A stretch of 30,923 bases of DNA from Candidatus Avelusimicrobium faecicola (GTDB lineage Bacteria; Elusimicrobiota; Elusimicrobia; Elusimicrobiales; Elusimicrobiaceae). The stretch is taken from NCBI GenBank assembly GCA_900540405.1, contig UQFW01000008.1, positions 1 to 30,923 of the forward strand. The letters run 5' to 3'. Positions 1 to 8,148 of this stretch are shown piece by piece. The translations under genes were made by a program, and so were the position numbers. Each line of letters opens with the position of its first letter. Position 1 is the first letter of the stretch. A model generated the notes under the pieces. That model was not told where the DNA came from. It saw only the letters and a program-made list of their open reading frames with translations, and did not search any database.

Positions 1-2094
1 GGCAATTTGCCCGTCATAGGCGGTAGGCACGCCGAAAGCCGCTAAATTTTTAACAGCCGTTAAAGAGCGTTCCAACGCCGCCGTAAGCAGGCCGCTTGTC
101 TGGTAGCGCTCTTTGCGCCGGGGCGCCGGGGCCAGAGCGATGCGGGTAGATAATTCCTTGGGGGTTAAATAACGCACGGGAATTTCCGCCAACCGTTTGG
201 CTACCCGCCCGCTTATTTCCGTCCACGCGGCGGACTTTGGCGTTAAACAAGCCGCACGCGCCATTTCCACAAAATACAGCGAAGGAATTTTCGGCGTACC
301 GGAATCATCCGCACTTTGACAGCAAACAAACAATTTTTCGCCGGCAGAGGCGGCCAATATATAAAAGAGCAGTTTTTCTTCTTCCAGCCGGGCGCGGGTG
401 AGGTTGAGCCAAAAGCCCAAGCCGTCACGCAAGCGGGCGCGGAAATAGTCTTTCAGCACCGGGTCTTCCGGCACGATTCGCGGGAAGGATTTTTCGTTAA
501 GGCCCAATAAAAAGACCACCTTAAATTGCAACCCGCGCGCCCCCAGTGCGTCCGTAAACACCACGCCGCCCGGCACATGAACCGTTTTAGGCAGGCGCAA
601 GTCATTCAGGGCGGACATTAAATCCGGCGTAAACTCGTTAGGGCGGGCCTGTTCCCGCACGCAACGGCGGCGCTTAAAACAATCCACGCACGCCAACACC
701 TGGCGCAAAATTTCGTTTTCCTGCGGGGTGAGCGTTTCTTGGGCGATATTTTCCTGCAAAAATTCTTGCGCCAGGTCGCATAGTGTGCCCCAGTCCAGCG
801 GTTGGTCTAACTGCTCCAAACGGTTTTTGCAATTTTCCAACCAACTTAAAAAAGCGGGGTCATAATGTTTGGTTTGGGGCGTGATTAAATCCGTCCATTG
901 GGAATAATCCCGGCAGGCCAAAGAGGCATTAATTAAATACCGCCAATTATTTTTACGGCTGAAATAAGGCGAGGTGACCACCGCAAGCACCGTTTCCCGC
1001 GCAAAATTATTAGCCGCCAACCCAAACAGATTTAAGCAGAAAATCCCCAGCGGGGTGGAAAGTAGCGGAATTTCCACCGCGGCATCCAGCGCAATTTTGT
1101 TTTGCCCAAAGACGGAAAAAATTTCGTCCCGGTATTCTTCCGTACCGCGGGCAAACACGGCAATATCACTAAATTTATAGCCGTCTTCTTCCACCAGTTT
1201 TAAGATTTGCTTGGCCGCAAAAAACACTTCCCCGCGCACCCCGGGCGCTTGCACCATACGCAAGGCCGGGCACGCGGCCGAATGTCCGGGCACAAACAGG
1301 GCCTCCCGCGCCGCGCCCAACGCGCCGGATTTGGCGGGAAGTTCCTGCTTGTCTTGGGCAGGCTGATAGATACTTGCAAAAAATTTTTCCGCAAATGCAA
1401 AGCCGGGGGTTTTTTCGTACGGGGCAAAAACCGTCACCGGATAATACTGCGCGATGCGGGTAAACAGCTCCAACTGGCGCCCGGTCATATCATAAAACCC
1501 ATAAAAAACCACCTGCGCAAAAGCCTGTAAATAAGCGGAATGTTCCACCCGCTCCAACGCGGACTTAAAAAACGCCGCATACGAACGGTACCCCGGCACG
1601 CGCCCCATGGCTTGCAGGTACGCGGCGTATACGTCACAAAGCCACAAAAGGTGGGCGCGGTCAGCCTCTACCCGCGGGTCCGCCGCGGTGGAAACATATT
1701 CCCGCAATACTTCCGGCTCCGCCAGGGAATCCCCCAAATCCCGCAACGAATTTTTTAAGGCTTTAATAAACCCGCGCCCCGGCGCATAACGGTTGAGCTG
1801 CGGGCGGGCAAGCAATTCGCGCAAAATAAAATCGTGCAAATCGTCATTGGGCAGTAATTTTGGTTGCGGCGTTTCCGCTTCCGCATCCAGCTCTTTTAAG
1901 AGCCGCCCGAAAGAAACAAAACGCACGTTCCCCAGTGCCCCGTAGCGCAAGGCCAACGCGCGTTTCAACCGGGCCGAAACCCGGTCCGACGGACAAACCG
2001 CCAAAATACGCTCCGTGGCCGAGGAGCGCTCCTCCCCCGCCAGGTGCAAAAAAGCATCTTCCAACGCCGGATAGTTTGCAAATTTAAGCCGCAT
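1..2094 (-). CDS. AddB/RexB-like PD-(D/E)XK nuclease-helicase family protein, 3' end outside window
   Basis: The frame is open from the ATG at 2094-2092 to the window edge: 698 codons with no stop, so the C-terminus is missing. The N-terminus contains ILAVCPSDRV (about residues 31-40), resembling the degenerate P-loop region of AddB-type proteins. Near residue 520 is a segment reading ARGLQFKVVFLLGLNEKSFP, typical of the UvrD-like C-terminal part of AddB/RexB/RecC-like subunits. In this family a C-terminal PD-(D/E)XK nuclease domain, often with Fe-S cysteines, would follow; it would lie left of position 1 and cannot be seen. The role would be double-strand break processing with an AddA-type helicase, which is not in the window. 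No Shine-Dalgarno precedes the ATG. Family assignment is fairly good; the exact subfamily is uncertain. Confidence 0.75.
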   Translation of the reverse strand, partial: MRLKFANYPALEDAFLHLAGEERSSATERILAVCPSDRVSARLKRALALRYGALGNVRFVSFGRLLKELDAEAETPQPKLLPNDDLHDFILRELLARPQLNRYAPGRGFIKALKNSLRDLGDSLAEPEVLREYVSTAADPRVEADRAHLLWLCDVYAAYLQAMGRVPGYRSYAAFFKSALERVEHSAYLQAFAQVVFYGFYDMTGRQLELFTRIAQYYPVTVFAPYEKTPGFAFAEKFFASIYQPAQDKQELPAKSGALGAAREALFVPGHSAACPALRMVQAPGVRGEVFFAAKQILKLVEEDGYKFSDIAVFARGTEEYRDEIFSVFGQNKIALDAAVEIPLLSTPLGIFCLNLFGLAANNFARETVLAVVTSPYFSRKNNWRYLINASLACRDYSQWTDLITPQTKHYDPAFLSWLENCKNRLEQLDQPLDWGTLCDLAQEFLQENIAQETLTPQENEILRQVLACVDCFKRRRCVREQARPNEFTPDLMSALNDLRLPKTVHVPGGVVFTDALGARGLQFKVVFLLGLNEKSFPRIVPEDPVLKDYFRARLRDGLGFWLNLTRARLEEEKLLFYILAASAGEKLFVCCQSADDSGTPKIPSLYFVEMARAACLTPKSAAWTEISGRVAKRLAEIPVRYLTPKELSTRIALAPAPRRKERYQTSGLLTAALERSLTAVKNLAAFGVPTAYDGQIA

Positions 2095-2172
2095 AAAATG
2101 ATATATTAATAGATAGAATAGATTTTTATTATTTATTTACATTATGGCATTTTTAAGGAACTTTTACACCCC
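2095..2172. promoter_or_regulatory. AT-rich divergent promoter region
   Basis: This 78 nt gap separates the divergent AddB-like gene and the sixA-like gene and is very AT-rich. On the minus strand a TAATAT hexamer (2108-2103) ends 8 nt before the AddB-like ATG, and there is no Shine-Dalgarno for that gene. On the plus strand AAGGAA at 2155-2160 is the only ribosome-binding-like sequence before the ATG at 2173, with a rather long 12 nt spacer. No convincing -35 boxes are visible. Confidence 0.35.
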
Positions 2173-2628
2173 ATGAAAACACTTATTTTAATCCGTCACG
2201 CCAACGCGCTTTCCTGCTTGGAAGCCCGCGTTCAAAAGGATTTTGACCGTCCTTTATCCCCGCAAGGGGAACAAAAAGCCGCACTCACCGCGCAAAAACT
2301 ACTCCGCTTGGACTTAAACCCCGGTCTAGTTTTGCATAGCCCGCTTAAAAGGGCCGCACAAACGGCGCAAATCATTACGCAAACCGTACCCGCCGCCTTG
2401 GAAGCCTGCACCGAGCTAAACGGCCTGCACGACGACCGCGACGTGTGCGAATTTTTGGCCGGGCGTATGCAAGAGGCCACTTGTTTGGCCGCCGTGGGGC
2501 ACAACCCCAACATTGCGTTTGTACTGCATTTGTTCACCAAACAAACCAGACATTTTGCGCCGGGCTCTTTTGCGGTGCTGAATTTTGACGACCCCCACCA
2601 CCCGCAGTTGGTGCAATTTGAGGAATAA
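2173..2628 (+). CDS. sixA: SixA-like phosphohistidine phosphatase (histidine phosphatase superfamily)
   Basis: This 151-residue protein starts LILIRHANA, the RH(G/A) signature whose His9 would be the phospho-accepting nucleophile. SPLKRAAQTA supplies the conserved Arg60, and AVGHNP supplies the second catalytic His110. The length and the short lid match SixA, which removes phosphate from phosphohistidine on proteins such as HPt domains. The protein has no signal peptide, so it is cytoplasmic. It is followed after 2 nt by uppP, with GAGGAA at its own 3' end acting as the uppP ribosome-binding site, so the two are co-transcribed. The substrate cannot be read from sequence; other small histidine phosphatases have similar motifs, so the SixA name is a family-level call. 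Confidence 0.8.
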   Translation: MKTLILIRHANALSCLEARVQKDFDRPLSPQGEQKAALTAQKLLRLDLNPGLVLHSPLKRAAQTAQIITQTVPAALEACTELNGLHDDRDVCEFLAGRMQEATCLAAVGHNPNIAFVLHLFTKQTRHFAPGSFAVLNFDDPHHPQLVQFEE

Positions 2629-2630
2629 CC

Positions 2631-3410
2631 ATGACTATTTTTGATGCTGTTTTATTAGGGCTTGTTCAAGCATTGGGCGAATTTTTACCCATTTCCAGTT
2701 CCGCCCATTTGGTACTGCTGCCGTATTTGCGCGGGCAACAGTATCAGGGTTTGGCCTTTGATGTAATGCTCCACGCGGCCACCTTACTGGCGGTGCTTTT
2801 ATATTTTGGCAAAGACTGGTACCGCTTAATTAAAGACGGCCTGTTCCGCCCGAAAGAGCCGCAAGGGCGCCTGCTTTGGTATTTGGTCCTGGCCACCGTT
2901 CCAGCGGGCATAGCCGGCCTTGCTTTGGGGGATTGGGCCGAAAACGTATTTAGAAACCCGCTGTTAATTGCCACCTGTTTAATTGTGTTTGCCGCGGTTT
3001 TATGGTGGGCCGACCGGAAAGCCGGCAAAAACGTGGTGGAAGTCCTCACGCTGAAAAACGCGCTTGTTATCGGTTGTGCGCAGGCGCTTGCCATTTTGCC
3101 GGGGGTATCGCGCAGTGGCATTACCATTACGGCGGCCCTGTTTTTGGGGTTGTCGCGCAGTTATAGCGCCAAAGTATCCTTTTTGCTTTCCACGCCCGTT
3201 ATCGGCGGGGCGGCGCTACTGGAACTCCACCATTTAACCCCGGCTGATTTGAATGCGCCGCTGTGCTGGGGGTTTATCAGCGCGTTTTTAGGCGCGCTTT
3301 GCGTGATTGGCTTTTTGATGAAGTACATAAAAACCCATTCTTTTGCGGTGTTTGTAATTTACCGCATTGTACTGGGGTTATTTATTATCGGGTTTTTCTT
3401 GTATCATTAA
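2631..3410 (+). CDS. uppP: undecaprenyl-diphosphatase UppP (BacA)
   Basis: This 259-residue polytopic membrane protein dephosphorylates undecaprenyl diphosphate to recycle the lipid carrier for peptidoglycan and other envelope polymers; loss lowers, and overexpression raises, bacitracin tolerance. Both family signatures are present: GEFLPISSSAHL with Glu17 near the N-terminus and PGVSRSG at residues 157-163, whose Ser and Arg are catalytic. Hydrophobic helices fill the remainder, and the length is typical (about 260-270). The start ATG follows GAGGAATAACC at the end of the sixA-like gene. A bidirectional-looking hairpin follows the stop and separates it from the convergent proC. Confidence 0.95.
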   Translation: MTIFDAVLLGLVQALGEFLPISSSAHLVLLPYLRGQQYQGLAFDVMLHAATLLAVLLYFGKDWYRLIKDGLFRPKEPQGRLLWYLVLATVPAGIAGLALGDWAENVFRNPLLIATCLIVFAAVLWWADRKAGKNVVEVLTLKNALVIGCAQALAILPGVSRSGITITAALFLGLSRSYSAKVSFLLSTPVIGGAALLELHHLTPADLNAPLCWGFISAFLGALCVIGFLMKYIKTHSFAVFVIYRIVLGLFIIGFFLYH

Positions 3411-3426
3411 TACCGCCGCAAACACC

Positions 3427-3461
3427 AAACGGGGCCTGCCCAAAAGCAGACCCCGTTTTTT
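3427..3461 (+). terminator. intrinsic terminator between uppP and proC
   Basis: An 11-bp stem with one mismatch (arms ACGGGGCCTGC and GCAGACCCCGT, loop about CCAAAA) is followed by six T on the plus strand, ending uppP transcription. On the minus strand the T tract is interrupted, so termination of proC from this site would be weaker. Confidence 0.85.
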
Positions 3462-3478
3462 AGTGCCTAAAAAACCTT

Positions 3479-4273
3479 TTATTTGGCAACCGCTTTGGCT
3501 TTGTTCACGGTGGCGGCAATGGTATCCGTCAGAATTTTTTGCATATCCGAGGCGCGCATTACGTCCATCCCCGCCGCCGTACATCCGCCGGGAGTGGCTA
3601 CCTTTTGGGCCAATTCTGCGGCCGGGAGCCCGGTGCTTTCCAACATTTTAGCCGCGCCGATAACCGTTTGCAACGCCAGCGCGGCCGATTGTTCTTCCGG
3701 CAAGCCTTGCGCCGCGCCCGCTTTGGCAAACGCATCCACAAACGCATATACAAAGGCCGGGCCGGAGCCGGAAACGGCGGTGGCGGCATCAAAAAGCGGC
3801 AACGAAATTTCAAACGTTTTGCCCAAACCGTCAAACAGTGCCATTACTTCCCGGCGGGTCCGCTTGGGGGTTTCTTGGGCAAAGTGGAACAGCGTGACCC
3901 CTTCCCCCAACGCAAGTGGCGTATTGGGCATAATGCGGATAACAGGCCACGACGGCAACACCTGTTGGATTTTTTCCACACTCCACCCCAACGCCATGGA
4001 AATAAGCGGTTTGGCCGGAGTGCCGCAAGCCGCTATTTGCTGTAAAACAGCCGCCACTTGGGCCGGTTTTACCGCCAGAAACAGCCAGTTGGCTTCCCGG
4101 ATGACGCGCACGTTATCCGTGCCCGCCGTAATGCCCAGCTCCGCCTGCAAACGCGCGGCGGACTGTTCCGTATGCACGCCGGCTAAAATATCCTCTTTCG
4201 GGTAGCCTTTGCTCAGTAGCCCGCGAATGATAGCACCGCCCATTTCTCCGGCGCCGATAAATCCGATTTTCAT
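3479..4273 (-). CDS. proC: pyrroline-5-carboxylate reductase
   Basis: ProC performs the last step of proline synthesis, reducing 1-pyrroline-5-carboxylate with NAD(P)H in the cytoplasm. The 264-residue protein opens with a Rossmann motif FIGAGEMGGAI (residues 5-15), has the NADPH-domain signature MPNTP (115-119), and the catalytic/dimerisation segment SGSGPAF (168-174) followed by TPGGCT (227-232), where most homologues have TPGGTT. Length is typical. The ATG lies 1 nt after the proA stop, with GAGG inside the proA end serving as ribosome-binding site. It is the third gene of proB-proA-proC, so the window encodes the whole glutamate-to-proline route. Confidence 0.96.
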   Translation of the reverse strand: MKIGFIGAGEMGGAIIRGLLSKGYPKEDILAGVHTEQSAARLQAELGITAGTDNVRVIREANWLFLAVKPAQVAAVLQQIAACGTPAKPLISMALGWSVEKIQQVLPSWPVIRIMPNTPLALGEGVTLFHFAQETPKRTRREVMALFDGLGKTFEISLPLFDAATAVSGSGPAFVYAFVDAFAKAGAAQGLPEEQSAALALQTVIGAAKMLESTGLPAAELAQKVATPGGCTAAGMDVMRASDMQKILTDTIAATVNKAKAVAK

Positions 4274-4274
4274 A

Positions 4275-5591
4275 TTATTTTGCCTCTTTTAATAAGTTTT
4301 TATGTGTAAAAGGTTTGGCGTGGGGGCCCACATAATCGGCCACCACCTGCCCGTTGCCGCACAAACGGTATTTATAAATCGTCAGCCCCACAAGCCCCAC
4401 CGGGCCGCGTGCGTGCGTTTTGGCGGTGCTGATACCCACTTCCGCCCCGAAACCGTAGCGGTAGCCGTCCGCAAACCGGGTGGAGGCGTTCCAGTACACC
4501 CCGGCGGAATCCACCGCCGACAAAAAATACTGCGCGCGCGCTTCGTCTTGCGTTAAAATGGCGTCCGTATGGTGGGAGCCCCATTGGTTAATGTGCCGCA
4601 CGGCCTGCTGTACCTGGGGTACGGAACAAACGGAAATATCCAAACTGCCGTATTCCGTATGCCAATTTAATTCCGGCGTATATATACACCCGGGGAAGCG
4701 CGTTTTTTGGCTTTCCAAAGCGTGTATTTTTACTCCGGCGCCTTGCAGAGCCGCCAATAAACGGTTGACGTTTTCCTGCGGCCAAGCCTCATCCACCAGT
4801 AAAGTTTCCACCGTGTTGCACGCGGCCGGATACTGCGTTTTGGCATCCACGCACACGCGCAATGCCATCTCCGGCGCGGCATCCGGCGCGATATAAATAT
4901 GGCATACGCCGTCCGCATGGCCCAATACCGGGATGTTGGTATTTTCTTTTACATATTTAACCAGCGCATTCCCGCCGCGCGGAATGACTAAATCAATCAG
5001 GCCGTCCTGCTGTAAAAGTTCGGCCGCTTCTTGGCGCGAGCTGACAAAATTAAGCGCATTTTCCGGCCAACCGCCCGGCAGAGCCGCCAGGGCTTCCTGC
5101 AAAATTTTCAAGAACGCTTCGTTCGTGCGCACGGCTTCCCGCCCGCCTTTTAGAATAACCGCGTTGCCGGATTTAACCGCCAAGGCGGCAATTTGCGGCA
5201 AAACGTCGGGCCGGGCCTCAAAAATAACCAATAAAACCCCTAACGGACAGCTGATTTTTTTAAGCGTTAAGCCGTCGTCCAATTCCGTGGCCGCCAACAC
5301 CTGCCCCACCGGGTCCGGCAGAGCCATTAACTCCCGCATGCCGTGCGTGACGGCGTGCAACTTGTTTTCGTCCAGTTTCAAGCGGGCCAGTAAGGCCGGT
5401 TTTAAGGTACCGCGTTGGGCGGCTTCTTGCGCCTCTTGCACATCCAAACGGTTGGCGGCGTATAATTCCTGCGCGCGGGTTTCCACGGCGTGCGCCATGG
5501 CCGCCAGGGCCGCGTTTTTCTGCGCGGACGTCAACAACGCCAGTTGCGTGGAGGCGGCTTTGGCTTTTCGGGCCAGTTCTTGCATATTCAT
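4275..5591 (-). CDS. proA: gamma-glutamyl phosphate reductase
   Basis: ProA reduces gamma-glutamyl phosphate to glutamate 5-semialdehyde with NADPH, which cyclises to the ProC substrate. The aldehyde dehydrogenase-fold protein shows FEARPDVLPQIAALAVKSGN (about 124-143), LVIPRGGN (201-208) and the catalytic cysteine C258 in YPAACNTVETLL. I chose the ATG at 5591 (438 residues, MNMQEL...) because AGGA sits 5 nt upstream. A GTG at 5603 would add four residues and overlap the proB stop by 4 nt but has no ribosome-binding site at the right distance. The gap to proB is then 8 nt and to proC 1 nt, giving a tight, probably translationally coupled operon. Length and motifs are normal. Confidence 0.96.
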   Translation of the reverse strand: MNMQELARKAKAASTQLALLTSAQKNAALAAMAHAVETRAQELYAANRLDVQEAQEAAQRGTLKPALLARLKLDENKLHAVTHGMRELMALPDPVGQVLAATELDDGLTLKKISCPLGVLLVIFEARPDVLPQIAALAVKSGNAVILKGGREAVRTNEAFLKILQEALAALPGGWPENALNFVSSRQEAAELLQQDGLIDLVIPRGGNALVKYVKENTNIPVLGHADGVCHIYIAPDAAPEMALRVCVDAKTQYPAACNTVETLLVDEAWPQENVNRLLAALQGAGVKIHALESQKTRFPGCIYTPELNWHTEYGSLDISVCSVPQVQQAVRHINQWGSHHTDAILTQDEARAQYFLSAVDSAGVYWNASTRFADGYRYGFGAEVGISTAKTHARGPVGLVGLTIYKYRLCGNGQVVADYVGPHAKPFTHKNLLKEAK

Positions 5592-5599
5592 TTTTATCC

Positions 5600-6745
5600 T
5601 CACAGCACTACAATATTATCGCGGTGGATGACTTCATCATAATTTTTGCCGCCGAGTTTTTTGGCAATTTCTTCGCTTTGGCAGCCTAAAATTTTAGCGC
5701 AATCCCCGCTGGAATAATTAACCATCCCTTTGGCAAATTCTACGCCGGATTCATCAAAAATGCCGATAATATCCCCCACGTTAAATTCCCCGGCCACGCC
5801 GGTCATTCCGGCCGCCAGCAGGCTGGCCCCTTTTTGCGTAAGGGCCTTAAAAGCACCGCTGTTGACCGTCACGCCGCCCGTCATATTGGTAGAATACGCA
5901 ATCCACACTTTTTTACCGGGCAAATCCGCCACCGGCTTAAACAACGTGCCTTCAAATTCGTCCGTGAACACCCGGCCTAACGCCCCCGGCTTTTTACCGT
6001 TGGCAATCACCATGGCGCACCCGGCATGGGTGGCCACTTTGGCGGCTTCCAACTTGGTACGCATTCCGCCGCGCCCCCGTTTGGAAGCGCCGCCCGCCGC
6101 GGCTTCAATTTCCGGCGTCACTTGTTTGACTTCCGTAATCAGTTTGGCATTTTTATCTTTACGCGGGTCCGCATTGTATAAGCCGTTAATGTCGGACAAA
6201 ATAACCAACAAATCCGCATCCAGGCCGCCGGCCACCAGGGCGGAAAGTTTGTCGTTATCGCTAAAACAAACCTTCACGCCGTTTTGTTTGTAGGCGCGCA
6301 GTTCGTTGGTGGAAACGGTATCGTTTTGGTTGATAATCGGCACTACGCCTAGCTCCAACAGGCGCGAAAGCGTATCGCGCAAACTTAAATACCGCGGGCG
6401 GATGGAAAAATCGTCTTCCGTCAGCAACACCTGCGCCGTGGTAAGGCCCAACGCGGCAAAGCCGTCTTCGTAAAATTTCATCAACCGGCATTGGCCTACG
6501 GCCGCGCACGCTTGTTTAATGGATACCAAATCCGGCATTTCTTTCAGGCCCAAACGCTGGGCCCCCAACCCTACTGCCCCGCTGGTAATAACAATAATTT
6601 CCTTTCCTTTGGCTTTCAGGCGGGCCATATCTTCCATAAATGCGTAAATGCGTGATAATGCTAATCCGCCTTCATCCGCGGTTAAAACATTGGTTCCAAA
6701 CTTAAAAACAATCCGTTTTGCGTTTTTGATTAATTCCTGCACCAT
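5600..6745 (-). CDS. proB: glutamate 5-kinase with C-terminal PUA domain
   Basis: ProB phosphorylates glutamate with ATP, the committed and usually proline-inhibited step of proline synthesis. The 381-residue protein has the amino-acid-kinase N-terminal domain (KFGTNVL at 15-21, ITSGAVGLGAQ near 55, LSDINGLYNADP in the middle, and a RGRGGMRTK loop in place of the common GTGGM). A C-terminal region of about 100 residues corresponds to the PUA domain, giving the longer ProB form. The start ATG at 6745 follows AGAGG at a suitable distance. Directly upstream is a terminator-like hairpin (6761-6785), leaving almost no room for a promoter, so transcription either reads through from the upstream genes or starts inside the upstream gene. 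Confidence 0.95.
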   Translation of the reverse strand: MVQELIKNAKRIVFKFGTNVLTADEGGLALSRIYAFMEDMARLKAKGKEIIVITSGAVGLGAQRLGLKEMPDLVSIKQACAAVGQCRLMKFYEDGFAALGLTTAQVLLTEDDFSIRPRYLSLRDTLSRLLELGVVPIINQNDTVSTNELRAYKQNGVKVCFSDNDKLSALVAGGLDADLLVILSDINGLYNADPRKDKNAKLITEVKQVTPEIEAAAGGASKRGRGGMRTKLEAAKVATHAGCAMVIANGKKPGALGRVFTDEFEGTLFKPVADLPGKKVWIAYSTNMTGGVTVNSGAFKALTQKGASLLAAGMTGVAGEFNVGDIIGIFDESGVEFAKGMVNYSSGDCAKILGCQSEEIAKKLGGKNYDEVIHRDNIVVL

Positions 6746-6760
6746 AATTCCTCTAAAGTG

Positions 6761-6785
6761 AAAAGCCCGCTGTAAGCAGGCTTTG
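6761..6785 (-). terminator. terminator or attenuator hairpin before proB
   Basis: On the minus strand the arms AAAGCCTGC and GCGGGCTTT form a 9-bp stem with one G-U pair around a TTACA loop, followed by TTTTCACTTT. The hairpin begins a few nt after the upstream nuclease stop codon (6788) and ends about 16 nt before the proB ATG, with the proB ribosome-binding site immediately behind it. It could end the upstream operon partially or act as an attenuator. Confidence 0.65.
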
Positions 6786-6787
6786 TT

Positions 6788-7534
6788 TTAAGCGTTTTGC
6801 GTGTTTTGTTCCTGCGCTTTCAAAGCCGAATGTTCGCACCGGGTATTGAAAGGGCACTCCGGGCAATGCGCGCAGTTGGGCTCAAAATCGTTCACTTCTA
6901 TTTTTTTGCCAACCTCAATAAAGGTATTTAAGATTTTTTCCTCGTCAAAGTCTTCAAACGGCACACTGGCGGTTTTGCCGTAAGCCACAAAATACAGCGT
7001 GGCGCGGCCGTTTTTTAAGCCCCACGCACGCCGCGCGCCCACGGCATAAATGCCCAGTTGCAAGGAGTCTTTTACCTCTTGGGTAAAATCTATATCCGTG
7101 CCGGTTTTATAGTCAATTACTTCCCAAGAGCCGTCCGGCCATTTATCAATGCGGTCTATTTTGCCGCGGAACGTCCACGGTTTTTGCTCAAAAATAAATT
7201 CCCGCTCCGTGGAGTCCACCGTTGTTTTGCGTTCATATTCGCGCTGGGCGTAGGCTTCCAACATTTTTTTGCCTTTTAAGTACCACTCCATTTGCTCGCC
7301 CGCGCTGGCATATCCGGCCCCCAACCAACAATCATCATAATAAGATAACAGTTCGGACGGGTCATTACTTTCTTTATGGTATGCCTCCAACGCGCGGTGA
7401 ATGGACACCCCGAGAGAAGACGCCGGCACCAGGCCCTCGCGCTTGCCCTCTATATATTTTAATTTATAGAGGACCGGGCACTCCTGGTAGGTTTTGATTT
7501 TGGAAAAATTTAATTCGTATACATCACTATACAT
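6788..7534 (-). CDS. stand-alone Cas4/RecB-like PD-(D/E)XK Fe-S nuclease
   Basis: This 248-residue cytoplasmic protein has the RecB-type nuclease core in order: SKIKTYQECP with C19, an H46-containing helix (GVSIHRALE), GKIDRID with D127, and WEVIDYKTG with D141 and K143 as the E/D-x-K pair. A C-terminal cluster of cysteines C224, C227 and C233 (spacing CX2CX5C), together with C19, is the [4Fe-4S] staple found in Cas4 and AddB nucleases; C221 is an extra cysteine. No helicase domain and no cas gene is adjacent, so it resembles the PDDEXK_1 family of solitary nucleases; the substrate is unknown. It begins 6 nt after the rsmD stop and appears to be the last gene of the kinase-regulator-rsmD run. 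Confidence 0.82.
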   Translation of the reverse strand: MYSDVYELNFSKIKTYQECPVLYKLKYIEGKREGLVPASSLGVSIHRALEAYHKESNDPSELLSYYDDCWLGAGYASAGEQMEWYLKGKKMLEAYAQREYERKTTVDSTEREFIFEQKPWTFRGKIDRIDKWPDGSWEVIDYKTGTDIDFTQEVKDSLQLGIYAVGARRAWGLKNGRATLYFVAYGKTASVPFEDFDEEKILNTFIEVGKKIEVNDFEPNCAHCPECPFNTRCEHSALKAQEQNTQNA

Positions 7535-7540
7535 AAGGGG

Positions 7541-8128
7541 CTAATCCTGTTTGGTTTTGGCGCGGAAAAAGTGTACCAGGGTATCGCCGTATTTTTCTTG
7601 GCGGTACATTTCAAACACGTCCGGGATGGCAAACTGTTCGGTTTTATGGGTTTGCAAAATCACAATACCGTTGGGAGCCAATAGCCGCGCATCCGCCACG
7701 TTTTTGAGGGCCGGTTCCGAAAGGGCCAGCATTTTATTGTTTTGGTCCCGGTACGGCGGCCCCATAAAAATAATATCATAGCCGTCGTTATCGCTATACG
7801 GCATTAGCCAATCCAGCGGGCGCAGTACATCCCCTTTCAGCACTTTGGCGCGGTCCTCAAACCCCAAATGCGCCAAGTTGCGGTGGATATTTTTAATACA
7901 GGCGCCTTCCCTATCCACCATAACGGTTTTTAAGGCCCCGCGGGAAAGTGCCTCTAAAGACACGTTGCCCGTTCCGGCAAATAAATCCAACATTTTGGCC
8001 GCCGTAATGCGCGGGCGCAAAATATCAAACAGGGATTGTTTTATCCGGTCCGAAATCGGCTTTACGGGCAAATTTTTAGACACGGAAAAGATACGCCGCC
8101 CGCGGGCGGTTCCGGCAATAATACGCAT
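7541..8128 (-). CDS. rsmD: 16S rRNA (guanine966-N2)-methyltransferase RsmD family
   Basis: RsmD methylates G966 of 16S rRNA in the assembled small subunit using S-adenosylmethionine. The 195-residue protein has the usual start (RIIAGTARGR), the conserved RPISDR-like segment (KPISDRIKQSLFDIL), and SAM motif I DLFAGTGNVSLEALSRGA (about 48-65). The catalytic motif IV, normally (D/N)PP(F/Y), reads GPPY at 123-126, so the conserved acidic or amide residue is replaced by glycine. Whether this changes activity is unknown. The ATG is 20 nt downstream of the response-regulator stop, with AAGGAAGG in between. Family assignment is strong. Confidence 0.9.
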   Translation of the reverse strand: MRIIAGTARGRRIFSVSKNLPVKPISDRIKQSLFDILRPRITAAKMLDLFAGTGNVSLEALSRGALKTVMVDREGACIKNIHRNLAHLGFEDRAKVLKGDVLRPLDWLMPYSDNDGYDIIFMGPPYRDQNNKMLALSEPALKNVADARLLAPNGIVILQTHKTEQFAIPDVFEMYRQEKYGDTLVHFFRAKTKQD

Positions 8129-8148
8129 AGATAAAAGACCTTCCTTAT

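Noticed and set aside
3483..4205. Open frame of 240 codons on the plus strand
   Set aside because: It lies antisense to proC, whose motifs are complete; the frame is a by-product of GC-rich codon use and its product has no family features.
5592..5603. GTG start for proA at 5603
   Set aside because: It would give a 4-nt overlap with proB, but AGGA at 5600-5597 is correctly spaced only for the ATG at 5591.
4933..5631. Open frame of 232 codons on the plus strand
   Set aside because: Antisense to proA; no ribosome-binding site and Ser/Ala/Arg-rich composition typical of shadow frames.
5730..6293. Open frame of 187 codons on the plus strand
   Set aside because: Antisense to the intact proB gene, with no independent support.
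6788..7534. Cas4 and hence a CRISPR-Cas locus
   Set aside because: Fold and Fe-S cysteines match Cas4-like nucleases, but there are no cas1/cas2 genes or repeat arrays nearby; it is better called a solitary nuclease.
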